The notes: generated by a model not told the origin, from the letters alone. Counted from the stretch's first letter, positions 34,698 to 43,563 are shown. The stretch: 64,000 nt of DNA from an uncultured Prevotella sp. (GCA_900550365.1 URRR01000002.1:62001-126000), one strand, 5' to 3'. Numbers and translations are program-made.

Positions 34698-35699
34698 TCA
34701 TGAATTAATCTCGACAAACTTCTTGAATGTAGCCAGAGCACGTCCTCCTTCGAGTGACTCACGTGCCTTGTCAAGAGCTTCTTCTATTGACAGAGACTGG
34801 TCAACTACCTGTATTCCAAAGGCGGCATTGGCCAGAACAACGTTCTTACGGTCTGCCGAAGCACGGTTTTCAAGTACACTGTCAAATATTTCCTTAGCCT
34901 CATCAACAGTATTTCCGCCGCAAAGATTTACAGGATTTGTAGCGTCAAAGCCTAAATCAGAAGGATGAAATATTCTCTCATACTTATTTGTTGTAACCTT
35001 AAAGTCTCCCGTTAGAGAAATTTCATCATAACCGTCAAGACTGTTTACTATTCCGAAATCTATGCCTATCTTATGATAAACATTGCTGTACAGACGCATC
35101 TGATTAAGGTCTGCCACGCCAAGCAACTGGCATGTAGGCTGTGAAGGATTTACTATCGGGCCGAGCAGATTGAAACATGTAGGAAACTGAAGCGCCTTAC
35201 GTATGCGTCCTACATACTTCATCGCAAGGGCAAAGAGCTGTGCATGCAGGTAAACTATTCCGCACTCGTTGATTGAACGGTTCAGCCTGTCCATGTCATC
35301 GGTAAACTTTACTCCATGCGCCTCAATCACATTAGACGCTCCACTTGTAGAAGTAGAGGCATAGTTGCCGTGTTTTGCCACTTTATACCCTGCCCCGGCA
35401 ATAACAAAACATGAACATGTCGAGATGTTAAACGTATTCTTACGGTCGCCGCCTGTACCCACAACATCAATGTAACGGTCACAGTCAAGCTTGGCTGATA
35501 TGCCGGTTTCCAATATACCGTCACGGAAACCGAGCAGCTCGTCAACTGTCACACCCCGCATCTGTAGCCCTGTAAGCAGCGCGGTAATCTGTTCAACAGG
35601 ATATTCACCCTTGGTTATTCCAACAAGCACATCACGCGTTTCCTCACGTGTCAGGTTGTCATGGCTGAGCATTTTCAGCAATATATCTTTTACTTCCAT
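34698..35699 (-). CDS. trpD: Anthranilate phosphoribosyltransferase
   Basis: 333 residues. PRPP-binding GTGGDRKNTFNIST, anthranilate-binding HGNYASTSTSGASNV-type segment (KHGNYASTSTSGAS) and the RSINECGIVYL-to-FNLLGPIVNPSQP region are present. It catalyses the second step of tryptophan synthesis. It is the first structural gene after the attenuator, with about 70 bases between the terminator stem and its ATG. Confidence 0.95.
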   Translation of the reverse strand: MEVKDILLKMLSHDNLTREETRDVLVGITKGEYPVEQITALLTGLQMRGVTVDELLGFRDGILETGISAKLDCDRYIDVVGTGGDRKNTFNISTCSCFVIAGAGYKVAKHGNYASTSTSGASNVIEAHGVKFTDDMDRLNRSINECGIVYLHAQLFALAMKYVGRIRKALQFPTCFNLLGPIVNPSQPTCQLLGVADLNQMRLYSNVYHKIGIDFGIVNSLDGYDEISLTGDFKVTTNKYERIFHPSDLGFDATNPVNLCGGNTVDEAKEIFDSVLENRASADRKNVVLANAAFGIQVVDQSLSIEEALDKARESLEGGRALATFKKFVEINS

Positions 35700-35769
35700 T
35701 ATCTTCGCTTATTTTAAATTATTTTCCAATATAAATTCTGTGCCGGCTTACCGGTGTATAAATAAAATT

Positions 35770-35863
35770 AAACGGGCCTGTCGTAAGAACGACAAGCCCG
35801 TTGCTGTTTTATCTGATAAAGCACGGCTCCGTAACTCACGACTTTTTCAATCCTGAGCAACGC
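35770..35863 (-). promoter_or_regulatory. trp operon attenuator (regions 1-4)
   Basis: Read on the minus strand: region 1 GCGTTGCTC (35855-35863) begins with the last base of the third Trp codon and pairs with region 2 GAGCCGTGC (35821-35829), 8 of 9 positions. Region 2, as AGCCGTGCT (35820-35828), also pairs with region 3 AGCAACGGGCT (35795-35805), 9 pairs and two bulges, which is the antiterminator. Region 3/4 forms the terminator, 14 pairs with one G-U (35771-35784 with 35789-35802), tetraloop, then TTTAATTTTATT. Stalling at the Trp codons would free region 2 and allow read-through. All three stems are readable directly. Confidence 0.85.
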
Positions 35864-35901
35864 CACCACCATGCAAGAGACAAATTCTTCATAATCTTCA
35901 T
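35836..35901 (-). CDS. trpL: trp operon leader peptide with three tandem Trp codons
   Basis: ATG 35901 to TGA 35836-35838, 21 residues. It begins MKIMKNLSLA, followed by WWW (codons TGG-TGG-TGG at 35863-35871) and RCSGLKKS. The stop lies between attenuator regions 1 and 2, as in classical attenuation. The transcript start predicted from the promoter is only ~10 bases before the ATG. A run of three Trp codons in 21 is extremely unlikely by chance immediately upstream of trpD. Confidence 0.88.
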   Translation of the reverse strand: MKIMKNLSLAWWWRCSGLKKS

Positions 35902-35918
35902 ATTTTTAATTTCGATTG

Positions 35919-35949
35919 CAAATATAAGAAATTTCTTACAACCTACAAA
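35919..35949 (-). promoter_or_regulatory. Promoter of the trp operon
   Basis: TTTG (35946-35949), 19 bases, TATATTTG (35919-35926) on the minus strand: perfect local consensus. Confidence 0.8.
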
Positions 35950-36090
35950 CATTTAAGCAGAAAATTTATCCATTTGACAATATTTCATCCAAAAACGCTT
36001 CACTTTTCTTTTTATAATAATGTAAGTCAGCACTATCTGCTCTCATATAACTTCTCGGAATGAAACTACTTGTAAATCAAACGGTTTGCA

Positions 36091-36172
36091 ATATGCCGTC
36101 TTTCAGCCTCCAATCTACGGCATATCGCACAACAAAAGACGGCCTTCTGCAATGCGGAAGGCCGTCTTTCAT
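36091..36172. repeat. GGCCGTCTTT-type repeat block (copy D), terminator-like after rny
   Basis: Contains AAAGACGGCCTTC / GAAGGCCGTCTTT as a perfect 13-base stem with a short loop. On the minus strand it is followed by TTTGTTG, which makes it a plausible rny terminator. A second inverted pair, ATATGCCGT (36091-36099) and ACGGCATAT (36117-36125), encloses TTTCAGCC, the spacer typical of this family. Confidence 0.75.
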
Positions 36173-36202
36173 AAAACATATTTTACCGTTCAGCCATACA
36201 GA

Positions 36203-37738
36203 TTACTTGGCATAAGCCACGCTACGCGTCTCACGTATAACCGTAATCTTAACCTGACCGGGATAAGTCATCTCGTTCTGAATCTTCGTTGCGATTTCAC
36301 CTGAAAGCTTTTCCGTTTCCTTATCGTCCATCTTATCTGCTCCGACGATTACACGCAACTCACGTCCTGCCTGAATGGCATATGTCTTTGTTACTCCAGG
36401 ATAACTCATGGCTATTGCCTCAAGGTCGTTAAGACGCTTGATATATGCCTCAACTATCTCCCTGCGGGCACCGGGACGGGCACCGCTGATAGCATCACAC
36501 ACCTGAACAATAGGAGCAAGCAGTGTGTTCATCTCCATTTCATCATGGTGAGCACCGATAGCGTTCACAATGTCGGGCTTCTCCTTATACTTCTCAGCAA
36601 TCTTGGCTCCGTACAGTGCGTGAGGCAGTTCACTCTCCTCATCCGGAACTTTACCAATGTCGTGGAGCAGTCCGGCACGCTTTGCTTTCTTAGGATTAAG
36701 TCCGAGCTCAGAAGCCATAACTGCGCATAGATTTGCCGTCTCACGCGCATGCTGCAGAAGGTTCTGACCATAACTTGAGCGGTATTTCATCTTACCGATT
36801 ATGCGGATAAGCTCAGGATGCAGACCATGTATGCCAAGGTCAATAGCCGTACGCTTACCGGTCTCAATTATTTCATTGTCAAGCTGTTTCTTAACCTTTG
36901 CCACAACTTCCTCGATACGTGCGGGGTGGATACGTCCGTCAGCCACAAGCTGATGTAATGCGAGGCGGCATACCTCACGCCTGATCGGGTCAAATGCCGA
37001 GATGACAATAGCCTCAGGTGTGTCGTCAACAACAATTTCAACACCTGTGGCTGCCTCAAGAGCACGGATGTTACGGCCTTCACGGCCGATAATACGGCCC
37101 TTGACCTCATCATTGTCAATATGGAAAACGCTTACTGAATTCTCAATGGCCGTTTCTGTTGCCACGCGCTGTATCGTCTGGATTACGATCTTCTTGGCCT
37201 GGGCGTTGGCATTGAGCTTCGCCTCATCCATTATTTCGTTGATATAGCTTGCTGCGTCTGTGCGGGCCTCGTCCTTAAGGCTCTCCACCAGGCGGTTCTT
37301 AGCTTCTTCAGCGCTAAGGCCTGACAGTTCCTCAAGCTTGGCACGCTCCTGCAGCTGCATCTTGTCAAGCTCGTCCTGACGTATCTGGATAAGTTTCCTC
37401 TCATTATCCACACGCTGTTGCTGCTGGTCAAGGTCCTGCTTCCTGCGGCCAAGCTCTTCCTGACGCTGGTTCAAGGACAGCTCACGCTGCTTAAGTCTGT
37501 TCTCGCTTTGTTGAATTTTCTGGTTTCTGCTCTGCACCTCCTTCTCAAGTTCTGACTTCTTGTTGAGAAATTTTTCCTTTACTTCCAACATTTTTTTCTC
37601 TTTCAAGACATCAGCCTCCTTCTCTGCGGCGCTAATCATTTCCTTATACTTTCCGGTAATGACATACCTGAAAATAAAATACCCCGCAAGCCCTCCAACC
37701 ACGAGAGCAATCACGGCAATAACAATATTTAATATCAT
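36203..37738 (-). CDS. rny: Ribonuclease Y
   Basis: 511 residues. An N-terminal membrane anchor (residues ~4-24) is followed by a long Lys/Glu/Gln coiled coil (about 30-190). Then come a KH domain (VKGRIIGREGRNIRALEAATG, split here as the GREG loop plus helix) at ~215-270 and an HD domain with metal motif LLHDIGKVPDEE at ~345 and HHDEME near 390. It is an endoribonuclease that starts mRNA decay at the membrane. It is third in an operon with a coiled-coil protein and zapA, an order also seen in other Bacteroidales. Confidence 0.95.
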   Translation of the reverse strand: MILNIVIAVIALVVGGLAGYFIFRYVITGKYKEMISAAEKEADVLKEKKMLEVKEKFLNKKSELEKEVQSRNQKIQQSENRLKQRELSLNQRQEELGRRKQDLDQQQQRVDNERKLIQIRQDELDKMQLQERAKLEELSGLSAEEAKNRLVESLKDEARTDAASYINEIMDEAKLNANAQAKKIVIQTIQRVATETAIENSVSVFHIDNDEVKGRIIGREGRNIRALEAATGVEIVVDDTPEAIVISAFDPIRREVCRLALHQLVADGRIHPARIEEVVAKVKKQLDNEIIETGKRTAIDLGIHGLHPELIRIIGKMKYRSSYGQNLLQHARETANLCAVMASELGLNPKKAKRAGLLHDIGKVPDEESELPHALYGAKIAEKYKEKPDIVNAIGAHHDEMEMNTLLAPIVQVCDAISGARPGARREIVEAYIKRLNDLEAIAMSYPGVTKTYAIQAGRELRVIVGADKMDDKETEKLSGEIATKIQNEMTYPGQVKITVIRETRSVAYAK

Positions 37739-37765
37739 TTGTTTATTTGATTGAAGTTAATATTC

Positions 37766-38092
37766 TCACTTTTCCGTACCGTGCGCTGAACTTTTAACGC
37801 CTAAAGCATCTTCAATCTCTGCAGTGATTTTGGTGAGAATATTATCATAAGGTTCCGTATCATTATTGGCTTTCTCAAATTCCAGATTTGTGGCAATGTC
37901 GAGCATTACCATAAAAAGAATTTCTTTCTCGCTCCGGCTTGTCCTGTAAAGCTCGGAGAGCGAGTTCACCTTATCAGTAATAAGCTTAGCCGCCCTACGG
38001 CAATACGGCTCATCTTCCGGCATGATTGTAACCGGAATATCCGTATCATAGACGTGCAATCTTATATGTAATTTGTTGTTCTCTCCAGTCAT
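37766..38092 (-). CDS. zapA: Cell division protein ZapA
   Basis: 108 residues. The N-terminal beta-rich domain (LHIRLHVYDTDIPVTIMPEDEPYCRRAA, in two runs) is followed by a C-terminal helix for coiled-coil dimerisation (LFMVMLDIATNLEFEKAN). ZapA cross-links FtsZ filaments. The gene lies between the coiled-coil gene and rny with gaps of 10 and 27 bases, so the three are one transcript. Confidence 0.88.
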   Translation of the reverse strand: MTGENNKLHIRLHVYDTDIPVTIMPEDEPYCRRAAKLITDKVNSLSELYRTSRSEKEILFMVMLDIATNLEFEKANNDTEPYDNILTKITAEIEDALGVKSSAHGTEK

Positions 38093-38102
38093 CGCTACTC
38101 GT

Positions 38103-38396
38103 TTATTTTCCGCTCAGCAGCGTGATACATTTGTTAACCTCCCTAATCAGTCCGGCCAGTCTGCGTTTTGCCGACTCCATGTCGCCATCACAAATCTCCA
38201 TCATCTTGGCCGTCTTGAGGCTTTCGTAGTCCTTTTGTGACTGTTCAAGACTTGCCTTCAAACGCTTTATTTCCTCCTCGCAAGAGCTTACCATCGTATA
38301 AAGCTCTTCGTTCTCTTTCTTCAACTCATTGTATTGAAGAATCATTTGCCTTATACGGGTGGTAAAAAGCGTCAGGATTTTGTCATTGTCAGCCAT
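38103..38396 (-). CDS. Small coiled-coil protein upstream of zapA (ZapB-like in layout)
   Basis: 97 residues, almost wholly helical. A heptad-rich segment covers residues ~15-60 (YNELKKENEELYTMVSSCEE), and a conserved-looking second helix ends CITLLSGK. Its position directly before zapA suggests a partner in Z-ring organisation, but no sequence motif proves it. First gene of the operon, with its own promoter. Confidence 0.75.
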   Translation of the reverse strand: MADNDKILTLFTTRIRQMILQYNELKKENEELYTMVSSCEEEIKRLKASLEQSQKDYESLKTAKMMEICDGDMESAKRRLAGLIREVNKCITLLSGK

Positions 38397-38413
38397 TTTA
38401 AGGATTTTGTCTA

Positions 38414-38444
38414 CAAATTTAGACTATTTTTGTTATATTGCAAA
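38414..38444 (-). promoter_or_regulatory. Promoter of the coiled-coil-zapA-rny operon
   Basis: TTTG (38441-38444), 19 bases, TAAATTTG (38414-38421) on the minus strand, ending 18 bases before the ATG at 38396; short leader. Confidence 0.7.
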
Positions 38445-38526
38445 ATTAATTCAATGAATTTTGTAAAAAATCAAGAAGATAGGCAGTTATGGTTCACAAA
38501 TGGTTTTCACCTCTCTGCCTACAATA

Positions 38527-39165
38527 TCACTTTTTCGTATCATTGTCATCAGCTTTAGGCCGCGGCTCCTTCTTTGCAAGCATTACTACCTGATATACGA
38601 AGTCGGTAATCCACTTACGGCTAAATCCAAGACGTTTATTATATGTACGTATTCCTACAATGGTTTTCATGACTCCGGCATCTTTGTAATCATTTTTATC
38701 AAATATGTCGGACACTGTTTTCTCTGTCATTGTATAAATGGCTTTCTTCATAAATGAAGGAACACGGAGCTTGAATTTCATCAGATTGCCCATTAGCATC
38801 ATTACATCCTGGGTGAAATTCTGGAATTGTATCAGATAAGTCTGCACATCCTGCATCTTACGGCAGTTCCGGCGTATGCTCTGGTCAAGCTCCTTGAAGA
38901 AGTCATCGTCAGTCTTGTACAAATCCTGTAACATTTTCTTACAATGTCTCTTCTCGCCTACGCCAAGTTTATTGTTGACTGTCGGCACATGCAAAGTCGT
39001 TTTGAACATGCGCAAATCAGGCAATACCGCAAGATTCGTAATACCCGCATTCTCGGCAATGGCCGCCTGTAAATATACCCTTACGAGCGTCATGTAATCT
39101 TCCATCCCACCCGTTTTATGTTCCTTGTTATGGTCTTTTCCGAAAAATTTACTTAATAATCCCAT
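38527..39165 (-). CDS. Unknown conserved-type cytoplasmic protein, 212 residues
   Basis: Not recognised as a named family. No signal peptide or membrane helix. The protein is mostly helical and basic (many Lys/Arg), with a Met-rich middle (DVMMLMGNLMKFKLRV, then PSFMKKAIYTM) and an acidic/basic tail (ADDNDTKK). It has its own promoter at 39224-39254 and no cotranscribed neighbour. The codon use is like that of its surroundings, so a native gene is likely. Confidence 0.7.
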   Translation of the reverse strand: MGLLSKFFGKDHNKEHKTGGMEDYMTLVRVYLQAAIAENAGITNLAVLPDLRMFKTTLHVPTVNNKLGVGEKRHCKKMLQDLYKTDDDFFKELDQSIRRNCRKMQDVQTYLIQFQNFTQDVMMLMGNLMKFKLRVPSFMKKAIYTMTEKTVSDIFDKNDYKDAGVMKTIVGIRTYNKRLGFSRKWITDFVYQVVMLAKKEPRPKADDNDTKK

Positions 39166-39223
39166 ATCTGTTTTTAATGTAATTAAATGCAGGGAGTTAT
39201 ATCCCGTAATTAAAACATAGATG

Positions 39224-39254
39224 CAAAATTACACCAAATACGCCAAAAATCAAA
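39224..39254 (-). promoter_or_regulatory. Promoter of the 212-residue unknown gene
   Basis: TTTG (39251-39254), 19 bases, TAATTTTG (39224-39231), minus strand. It is back-to-back with the rmlA promoter. Confidence 0.7.
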
Positions 39255-39260
39255 ATAAAA

Positions 39261-39292
39261 TTTGATTATTATCAATTTTTATTATACCTTTG
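39261..39292 (+). promoter_or_regulatory. Promoter of the rmlA-wzc operon
   Basis: TTTG (39261-39264), 20 bases, TACCTTTG (39285-39292); a leader of about 105 bases precedes rmlA. Confidence 0.7.
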
Positions 39293-39403
39293 CACAAATG
39301 ATACGTGAAGCAACCAATCGGAATAAACAATACACAAGAACATTAAGACAAACCATCCATTGAACAGATATAGCCGTTTTTTACTTACTAAATACAATAA
39401 AAA

Positions 39404-40276
39404 ATGAAAGGAATCGTACTGGCTGGAGGCTCGGGCACAAGATTATACCCAATAACAAAAGGTATCAGTAAACAACTGATACCTATTTTTGACAAGCCAA
39501 TGATATATTATCCGATTTCAGTTCTGATGCTTGCCGGAATCAAGGAAATCCTAATCATTTCAACACCTTATGACTTGCCAGGATTCAAACGTCTTCTCGG
39601 CGACGGCTCAGCGCTTGGAGTTACATTTGAATATGCCGAACAACCTTCGCCTGACGGCTTGGCTCAAGCTTTCATTATCGGTGAGAAATTCATTGGCAAT
39701 GACACTGTATGTCTTGTCTTAGGCGACAATATATTTCACGGAGCAGGCTTCTCCTCTATCTTGAAAAACTGTGTCAGAACCGCAGAGGAAGACGGCAAAG
39801 CCACTGTCTTCGGTTATTACGTTAATGACCCTGAACGTTACGGAGTTGCCGAGTTTGACGCTGACGGCAACTGTCTGAGCATCGAGGAAAAGCCAGAACA
39901 CCCGAAAAGCAATTATGCCGTTGTGGGATTATATTTCTATCCGAACAGCGTTGTTGAGATAGCTAAAAACATTAAGCCGAGTGCACGAGGCGAGCTTGAA
40001 ATAACATCAGTAAATCAGGAGTATCTCAGAGCCGGCTTGCTGAAAGTACAGACACTGCAACGCGGCTTCGCATGGCTTGACACTGGAACACATGACAGTC
40101 TAAGTGAAGCCTCTACATTCATTGAAGTTATAGAAAAACGCCAAGGACTCAAGATTGCATGTCTTGAAGAAATAGCTTATAAACAAGGATGGATAAATTC
40201 CGAAAAACTTAAGGAGGCAGCACAGCCCATGCTTAAAAATGACTACGGAAAGTATCTAATGAGCTTAACAGAGTGA
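39404..40276 (+). CDS. rmlA: Glucose-1-phosphate thymidylyltransferase
   Basis: 290 residues, nucleotidyltransferase fold. N-terminal GGSGTRLYPITKGISKQL (nucleotide binding and catalytic Arg/Lys), DKPMIYYPISVLMLAGI, VLGDNIFHG and EEKPEHPKSNYAVVGLYFY. It makes dTDP-glucose for rhamnose or other deoxysugars in surface polysaccharides. No rmlB, rmlC or rmlD lies next to it; it is followed by wzc after 52 bases. Confidence 0.95.
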   Translation: MKGIVLAGGSGTRLYPITKGISKQLIPIFDKPMIYYPISVLMLAGIKEILIISTPYDLPGFKRLLGDGSALGVTFEYAEQPSPDGLAQAFIIGEKFIGNDTVCLVLGDNIFHGAGFSSILKNCVRTAEEDGKATVFGYYVNDPERYGVAEFDADGNCLSIEEKPEHPKSNYAVVGLYFYPNSVVEIAKNIKPSARGELEITSVNQEYLRAGLLKVQTLQRGFAWLDTGTHDSLSEASTFIEVIEKRQGLKIACLEEIAYKQGWINSEKLKEAAQPMLKNDYGKYLMSLTE

Positions 40277-40328
40277 CAAGACATCTTAAATACGTCAAAC
40301 AACATTAATCAGGAAAAATACAAGACAG

Positions 40329-42836
40329 ATGAACGAGTTAAATAACGAACTGAAGTTACAAGAAGCGCAAGAAGAGCAATCGTCATTCAATTTCCAGACA
40401 ATTTACACCGCTTTCATTCTTAACTGGAAGTGGTTCCTTTTGTCGGTACTCGTTTGCCTCGGAATCGGATTCCTATACATCCGCTATGCGACACCATTGT
40501 ACAGCACATCTGCAAAACTTCTCATCAAGGACGGCAATGACGACAAAAGAGGTGGAGGAGGCGCATTGCAAGCATTGGAAAGCATGTCTAATCTCGGAAT
40601 AATCAGCAGTAACTACGGTGTAGAGAATGAGCAGGAGATTCTCTCATCTACGACCATTGCCGAGCAGGCGATACGTGACCTCCAACTTTATGCCAATTAC
40701 TACATCAAGGGGAACGTTAAGAAAAAGCTTGTCTATAAGGAACAGCCAATAACCGTCAACATTGACCCGGCACACCTGGAGACTCTCGATGCCCCGATAA
40801 ATCTGAAAATAAAACGCGAAGGCAATTCCTATAAAATAAAAGGTGAGTATTATATCGCAAAAGACGAGATAAGCGTTACCGGTCCATACGACATAGAGAA
40901 AACCGTAACAGCATTTCCTGTAACTATAAGAACACAGGTAGGAACGCTGACCTTGACCCAAAACAAGCCTTATACACTTGAAGACGGAGAAACGCTTTAT
41001 GTAGATCTGCTGTCTCCACGCAAGACAGCTCACGGCTATGTAAAAAGTCTGACGATTGAACAAACGTCTAAGACTTCGTCTGTTTTCAGCATGCAGATGC
41101 AAGACCAAAGTATCAAAAGAAGCATTGATTACCTGAAACAACTTGTGATCTGTTACAATAGACAGGCCAACGAGGATAAAAACGAGGTCGCGATAAGAAC
41201 AGAAGAGTTTATCAATGACCGTCTGGCTAAAATCGACGCAGAGCTTAGTTCTACCGACGGCCAAATGGAAAGCTACAAAAAACAGAACAGACTTATGGAG
41301 CTTCAGCTTGATGCCATGACGACATCAACCAACACCTCCACATACGAACAGAAGCTGAATGAGGCCAACACGCAGATTGCCCTCATCGCTAGCCTCATTA
41401 ACTTTGCTGACCGTCCCGGCAACAAGCATCAGGTGTTGCCCTCAAACATCGGTCTGCAGGACGAGGCTTCAACTTCTCTCATCAATGAATATAACAAAAT
41501 AGCACTCGAGCGCAACAGACTGCTGCGTACGGCTTCAGAGGCGAGCCCTGTTGTTGTTGAGCTTACATCACAACTTGACAACATGCAGTCAAGCATCAGA
41601 CAGGCGCTTCAGCAAGCCCGCAAAGGACTCGTTATCCAGCGCGATGCCATACAGAAGCAACTTGGTCTATACGACAGTCAGGTTACAAAGGCTCCTGAAC
41701 AAGAACGTATTCTTACACAAATAGGCAGGCAACAGGAAGTCAGGTCTGGCTTGTACCTCATGCTTTTGCAGAAACGTGAAGAGAACTCTATATCACTCGC
41801 AGCCACTGCCGATAAGGGGAAACTTATCGAAATGCCGCAATTTGACAAGAAAATCAGTCCTAAGGGAAGCATCATAATGTTGGCTGCTCTCGTGCTTGGC
41901 ATAGCCATACCGGCAGGATTCTTATACATTATCAACTTCTTCAGATACAGAATTGAAGGCCATGAGGACGTTGCCAAACTCACAAACCTGCCAATAATCG
42001 CCGACATTGTCGTAGCCAGCGACACGGCGAAAACAAGAGCTGACATCGTTGTGCATGAAAATCAGAACAACCAGATGGAAGAGATATTCCGCTCAATGCG
42101 CACCAATATTCAGTTCATGCTCAAGCCCGGACAGAACGTCATACTCTTCACATCTTCAACATCAGGTGAAGGCAAGACATTTACCGCGGCCAACCTTGCT
42201 GTAAGCTTTGCGCTGCTCGGTAAGAAAGTCATACTTATAGGTCTTGACATCCGCAAGCCGAGGCTTGCAGAACTGTTCAAGATAAACAATTACACCACAG
42301 GTATCACAAACCTGCTCATAATGAACAACCCGACATGGGATGATGTTAAGGAACAGATTCTGCCGTCAGAAATCAACAACAATCTTGATTTACTGATGGC
42401 CGGTCCGGTACCTCCTAACCCCACGGAGCTTATTGCACGTCCTGCATTGGAACAGGTTATCAACCAGATAAAGCAACACTATGATTATGTACTCATTGAC
42501 ACGGCTCCTATCGGACTGGTTACAGACACGCTCCAGATAGGCAAACTGGCAGACATAAGCATATACATGTGCCGTGCAGACTACACTCCGAAAGCCAGCT
42601 TCAATATTATCAACAACCTGGCTACCGAGAAAAAATTACCGAACATGTGCATAGCAATTAACGGTATCGACCTTTCCGAGAAGAAGTACGGTTACTATTA
42701 CGGTTACGGCAAGTATGGCAAATACGGACGATACGGACATTACGGGAAAGGCAGTACCTACGGGACATACGGCTCGTATGGCAACTATGTAAACAGTCAA
42801 TACGGTAATAAGAACGACAATTCGATTAAGAAATAA
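40329..42836 (+). CDS. Wzc/Ptk-type polysaccharide co-polymerase with tyrosine autokinase domain
   Basis: 835 residues. Two membrane helices (about 34-52 and 515-535) enclose a Wzz domain and a GNVR region with long periplasmic coiled coils. The cytoplasmic BY-kinase (~560-785) has Walker A TSSTSGEGKTFTAANLAV near 609, Walker A' LIGLDIRKPRL and Walker B DYVLIDTAPIG. The C-terminal ~45 residues hold 14 tyrosines in KYG/RYG/HYG/TYG repeats, the autophosphorylation cluster. It controls chain length and export of capsule or exopolysaccharide. The outer-membrane partner Wza is not in the window. Confidence 0.93.
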   Translation: MNELNNELKLQEAQEEQSSFNFQTIYTAFILNWKWFLLSVLVCLGIGFLYIRYATPLYSTSAKLLIKDGNDDKRGGGGALQALESMSNLGIISSNYGVENEQEILSSTTIAEQAIRDLQLYANYYIKGNVKKKLVYKEQPITVNIDPAHLETLDAPINLKIKREGNSYKIKGEYYIAKDEISVTGPYDIEKTVTAFPVTIRTQVGTLTLTQNKPYTLEDGETLYVDLLSPRKTAHGYVKSLTIEQTSKTSSVFSMQMQDQSIKRSIDYLKQLVICYNRQANEDKNEVAIRTEEFINDRLAKIDAELSSTDGQMESYKKQNRLMELQLDAMTTSTNTSTYEQKLNEANTQIALIASLINFADRPGNKHQVLPSNIGLQDEASTSLINEYNKIALERNRLLRTASEASPVVVELTSQLDNMQSSIRQALQQARKGLVIQRDAIQKQLGLYDSQVTKAPEQERILTQIGRQQEVRSGLYLMLLQKREENSISLAATADKGKLIEMPQFDKKISPKGSIIMLAALVLGIAIPAGFLYIINFFRYRIEGHEDVAKLTNLPIIADIVVASDTAKTRADIVVHENQNNQMEEIFRSMRTNIQFMLKPGQNVILFTSSTSGEGKTFTAANLAVSFALLGKKVILIGLDIRKPRLAELFKINNYTTGITNLLIMNNPTWDDVKEQILPSEINNNLDLLMAGPVPPNPTELIARPALEQVINQIKQHYDYVLIDTAPIGLVTDTLQIGKLADISIYMCRADYTPKASFNIINNLATEKKLPNMCIAINGIDLSEKKYGYYYGYGKYGKYGRYGHYGKGSTYGTYGSYGNYVNSQYGNKNDNSIKK

Positions 42837-42886
42837 AAACTGCCGGCGGCAATTACCTACATAACAAAAAACTTATCATTGACAAA

Positions 42887-43318
42887 ATGACAATAGCTGT
42901 AGATTTTGACGGAACTATCGTTGAGCACCGATACCCTGAGATTGGAAAGGAAATTCCTTTTGCAATACAGACACTAAAAATGCTCATCGCCGACAGGCAT
43001 AAACTTATCCTTTGGTCTGTGCGTGAAGGCAAGCTGCTTGACGATGCGGTTAACTGGTGCAAGGAGCGCGGTGTAGAATTCTATGCAGTAAACAAGGATT
43101 ATCCAGAGGAACGTGGTATAGAAAACAACAACCATTTCTCACGAAAGCTTAAGGTTGATATGTTCATAGATGACCGTAACGTAGGCGGTCTTCCTGATTG
43201 GGGTACTATCTACCGCATGATAACCGAACATAAAACAATGCAAGACATCATGCTTGAACGTCATGGCAACATTGCCTGTCAAGAAATGCCAAAGAAAAAA
43301 CGCTGGTGGCAGAGATGA
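42887..43318 (+). CDS. Small HAD-like protein (BT0820-type)
   Basis: 143 residues. HAD motif I is VDFDGTIVEHRYPEIG at residues 5-20, a basic central region follows (LILWSVREGKLLDDAVNWC), and the acidic motif is FIDDRNVGG near 108-116; no cap domain. It resembles small cap-less HAD proteins of Bacteroides, for which I know of structural but no firm functional data. It follows wzc by 50 bases on the same strand. A basic C-terminus KKKRWWQR ends the protein. It is probably a phosphatase, substrate unknown. Confidence 0.78.
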   Translation: MTIAVDFDGTIVEHRYPEIGKEIPFAIQTLKMLIADRHKLILWSVREGKLLDDAVNWCKERGVEFYAVNKDYPEERGIENNNHFSRKLKVDMFIDDRNVGGLPDWGTIYRMITEHKTMQDIMLERHGNIACQEMPKKKRWWQR

Positions 43319-43381
43319 CAATGCGATATGCACTTTATTCAGCACCAGCATAAAACTGAATACTCACATAAAGCAATATAA

Positions 43382-43416
43382 AACGGCCGTATTCCGACTT
43401 TGGGAATACGGCCGTT
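43382..43416 (+). terminator. Terminator after the HAD-like gene
   Basis: AACGGCCGTATTCC (43382-43395) pairs perfectly with GGAATACGGCCGTT (43403-43416), 7-base loop, then AACTTTA. Confidence 0.8.
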
Positions 43417-43563
43417 AACTTTACTACTAACAGTTAATAAAACTCGCGGATGAACATTTTCACCTCTATTCTTCCTCCATTTCAACAGATGCACAAATAC
43501 ACGTCGGCTCAGACGGAAAACATATATGGCATAAGACTCGTTTCAAATTGATTTTCAATATTT

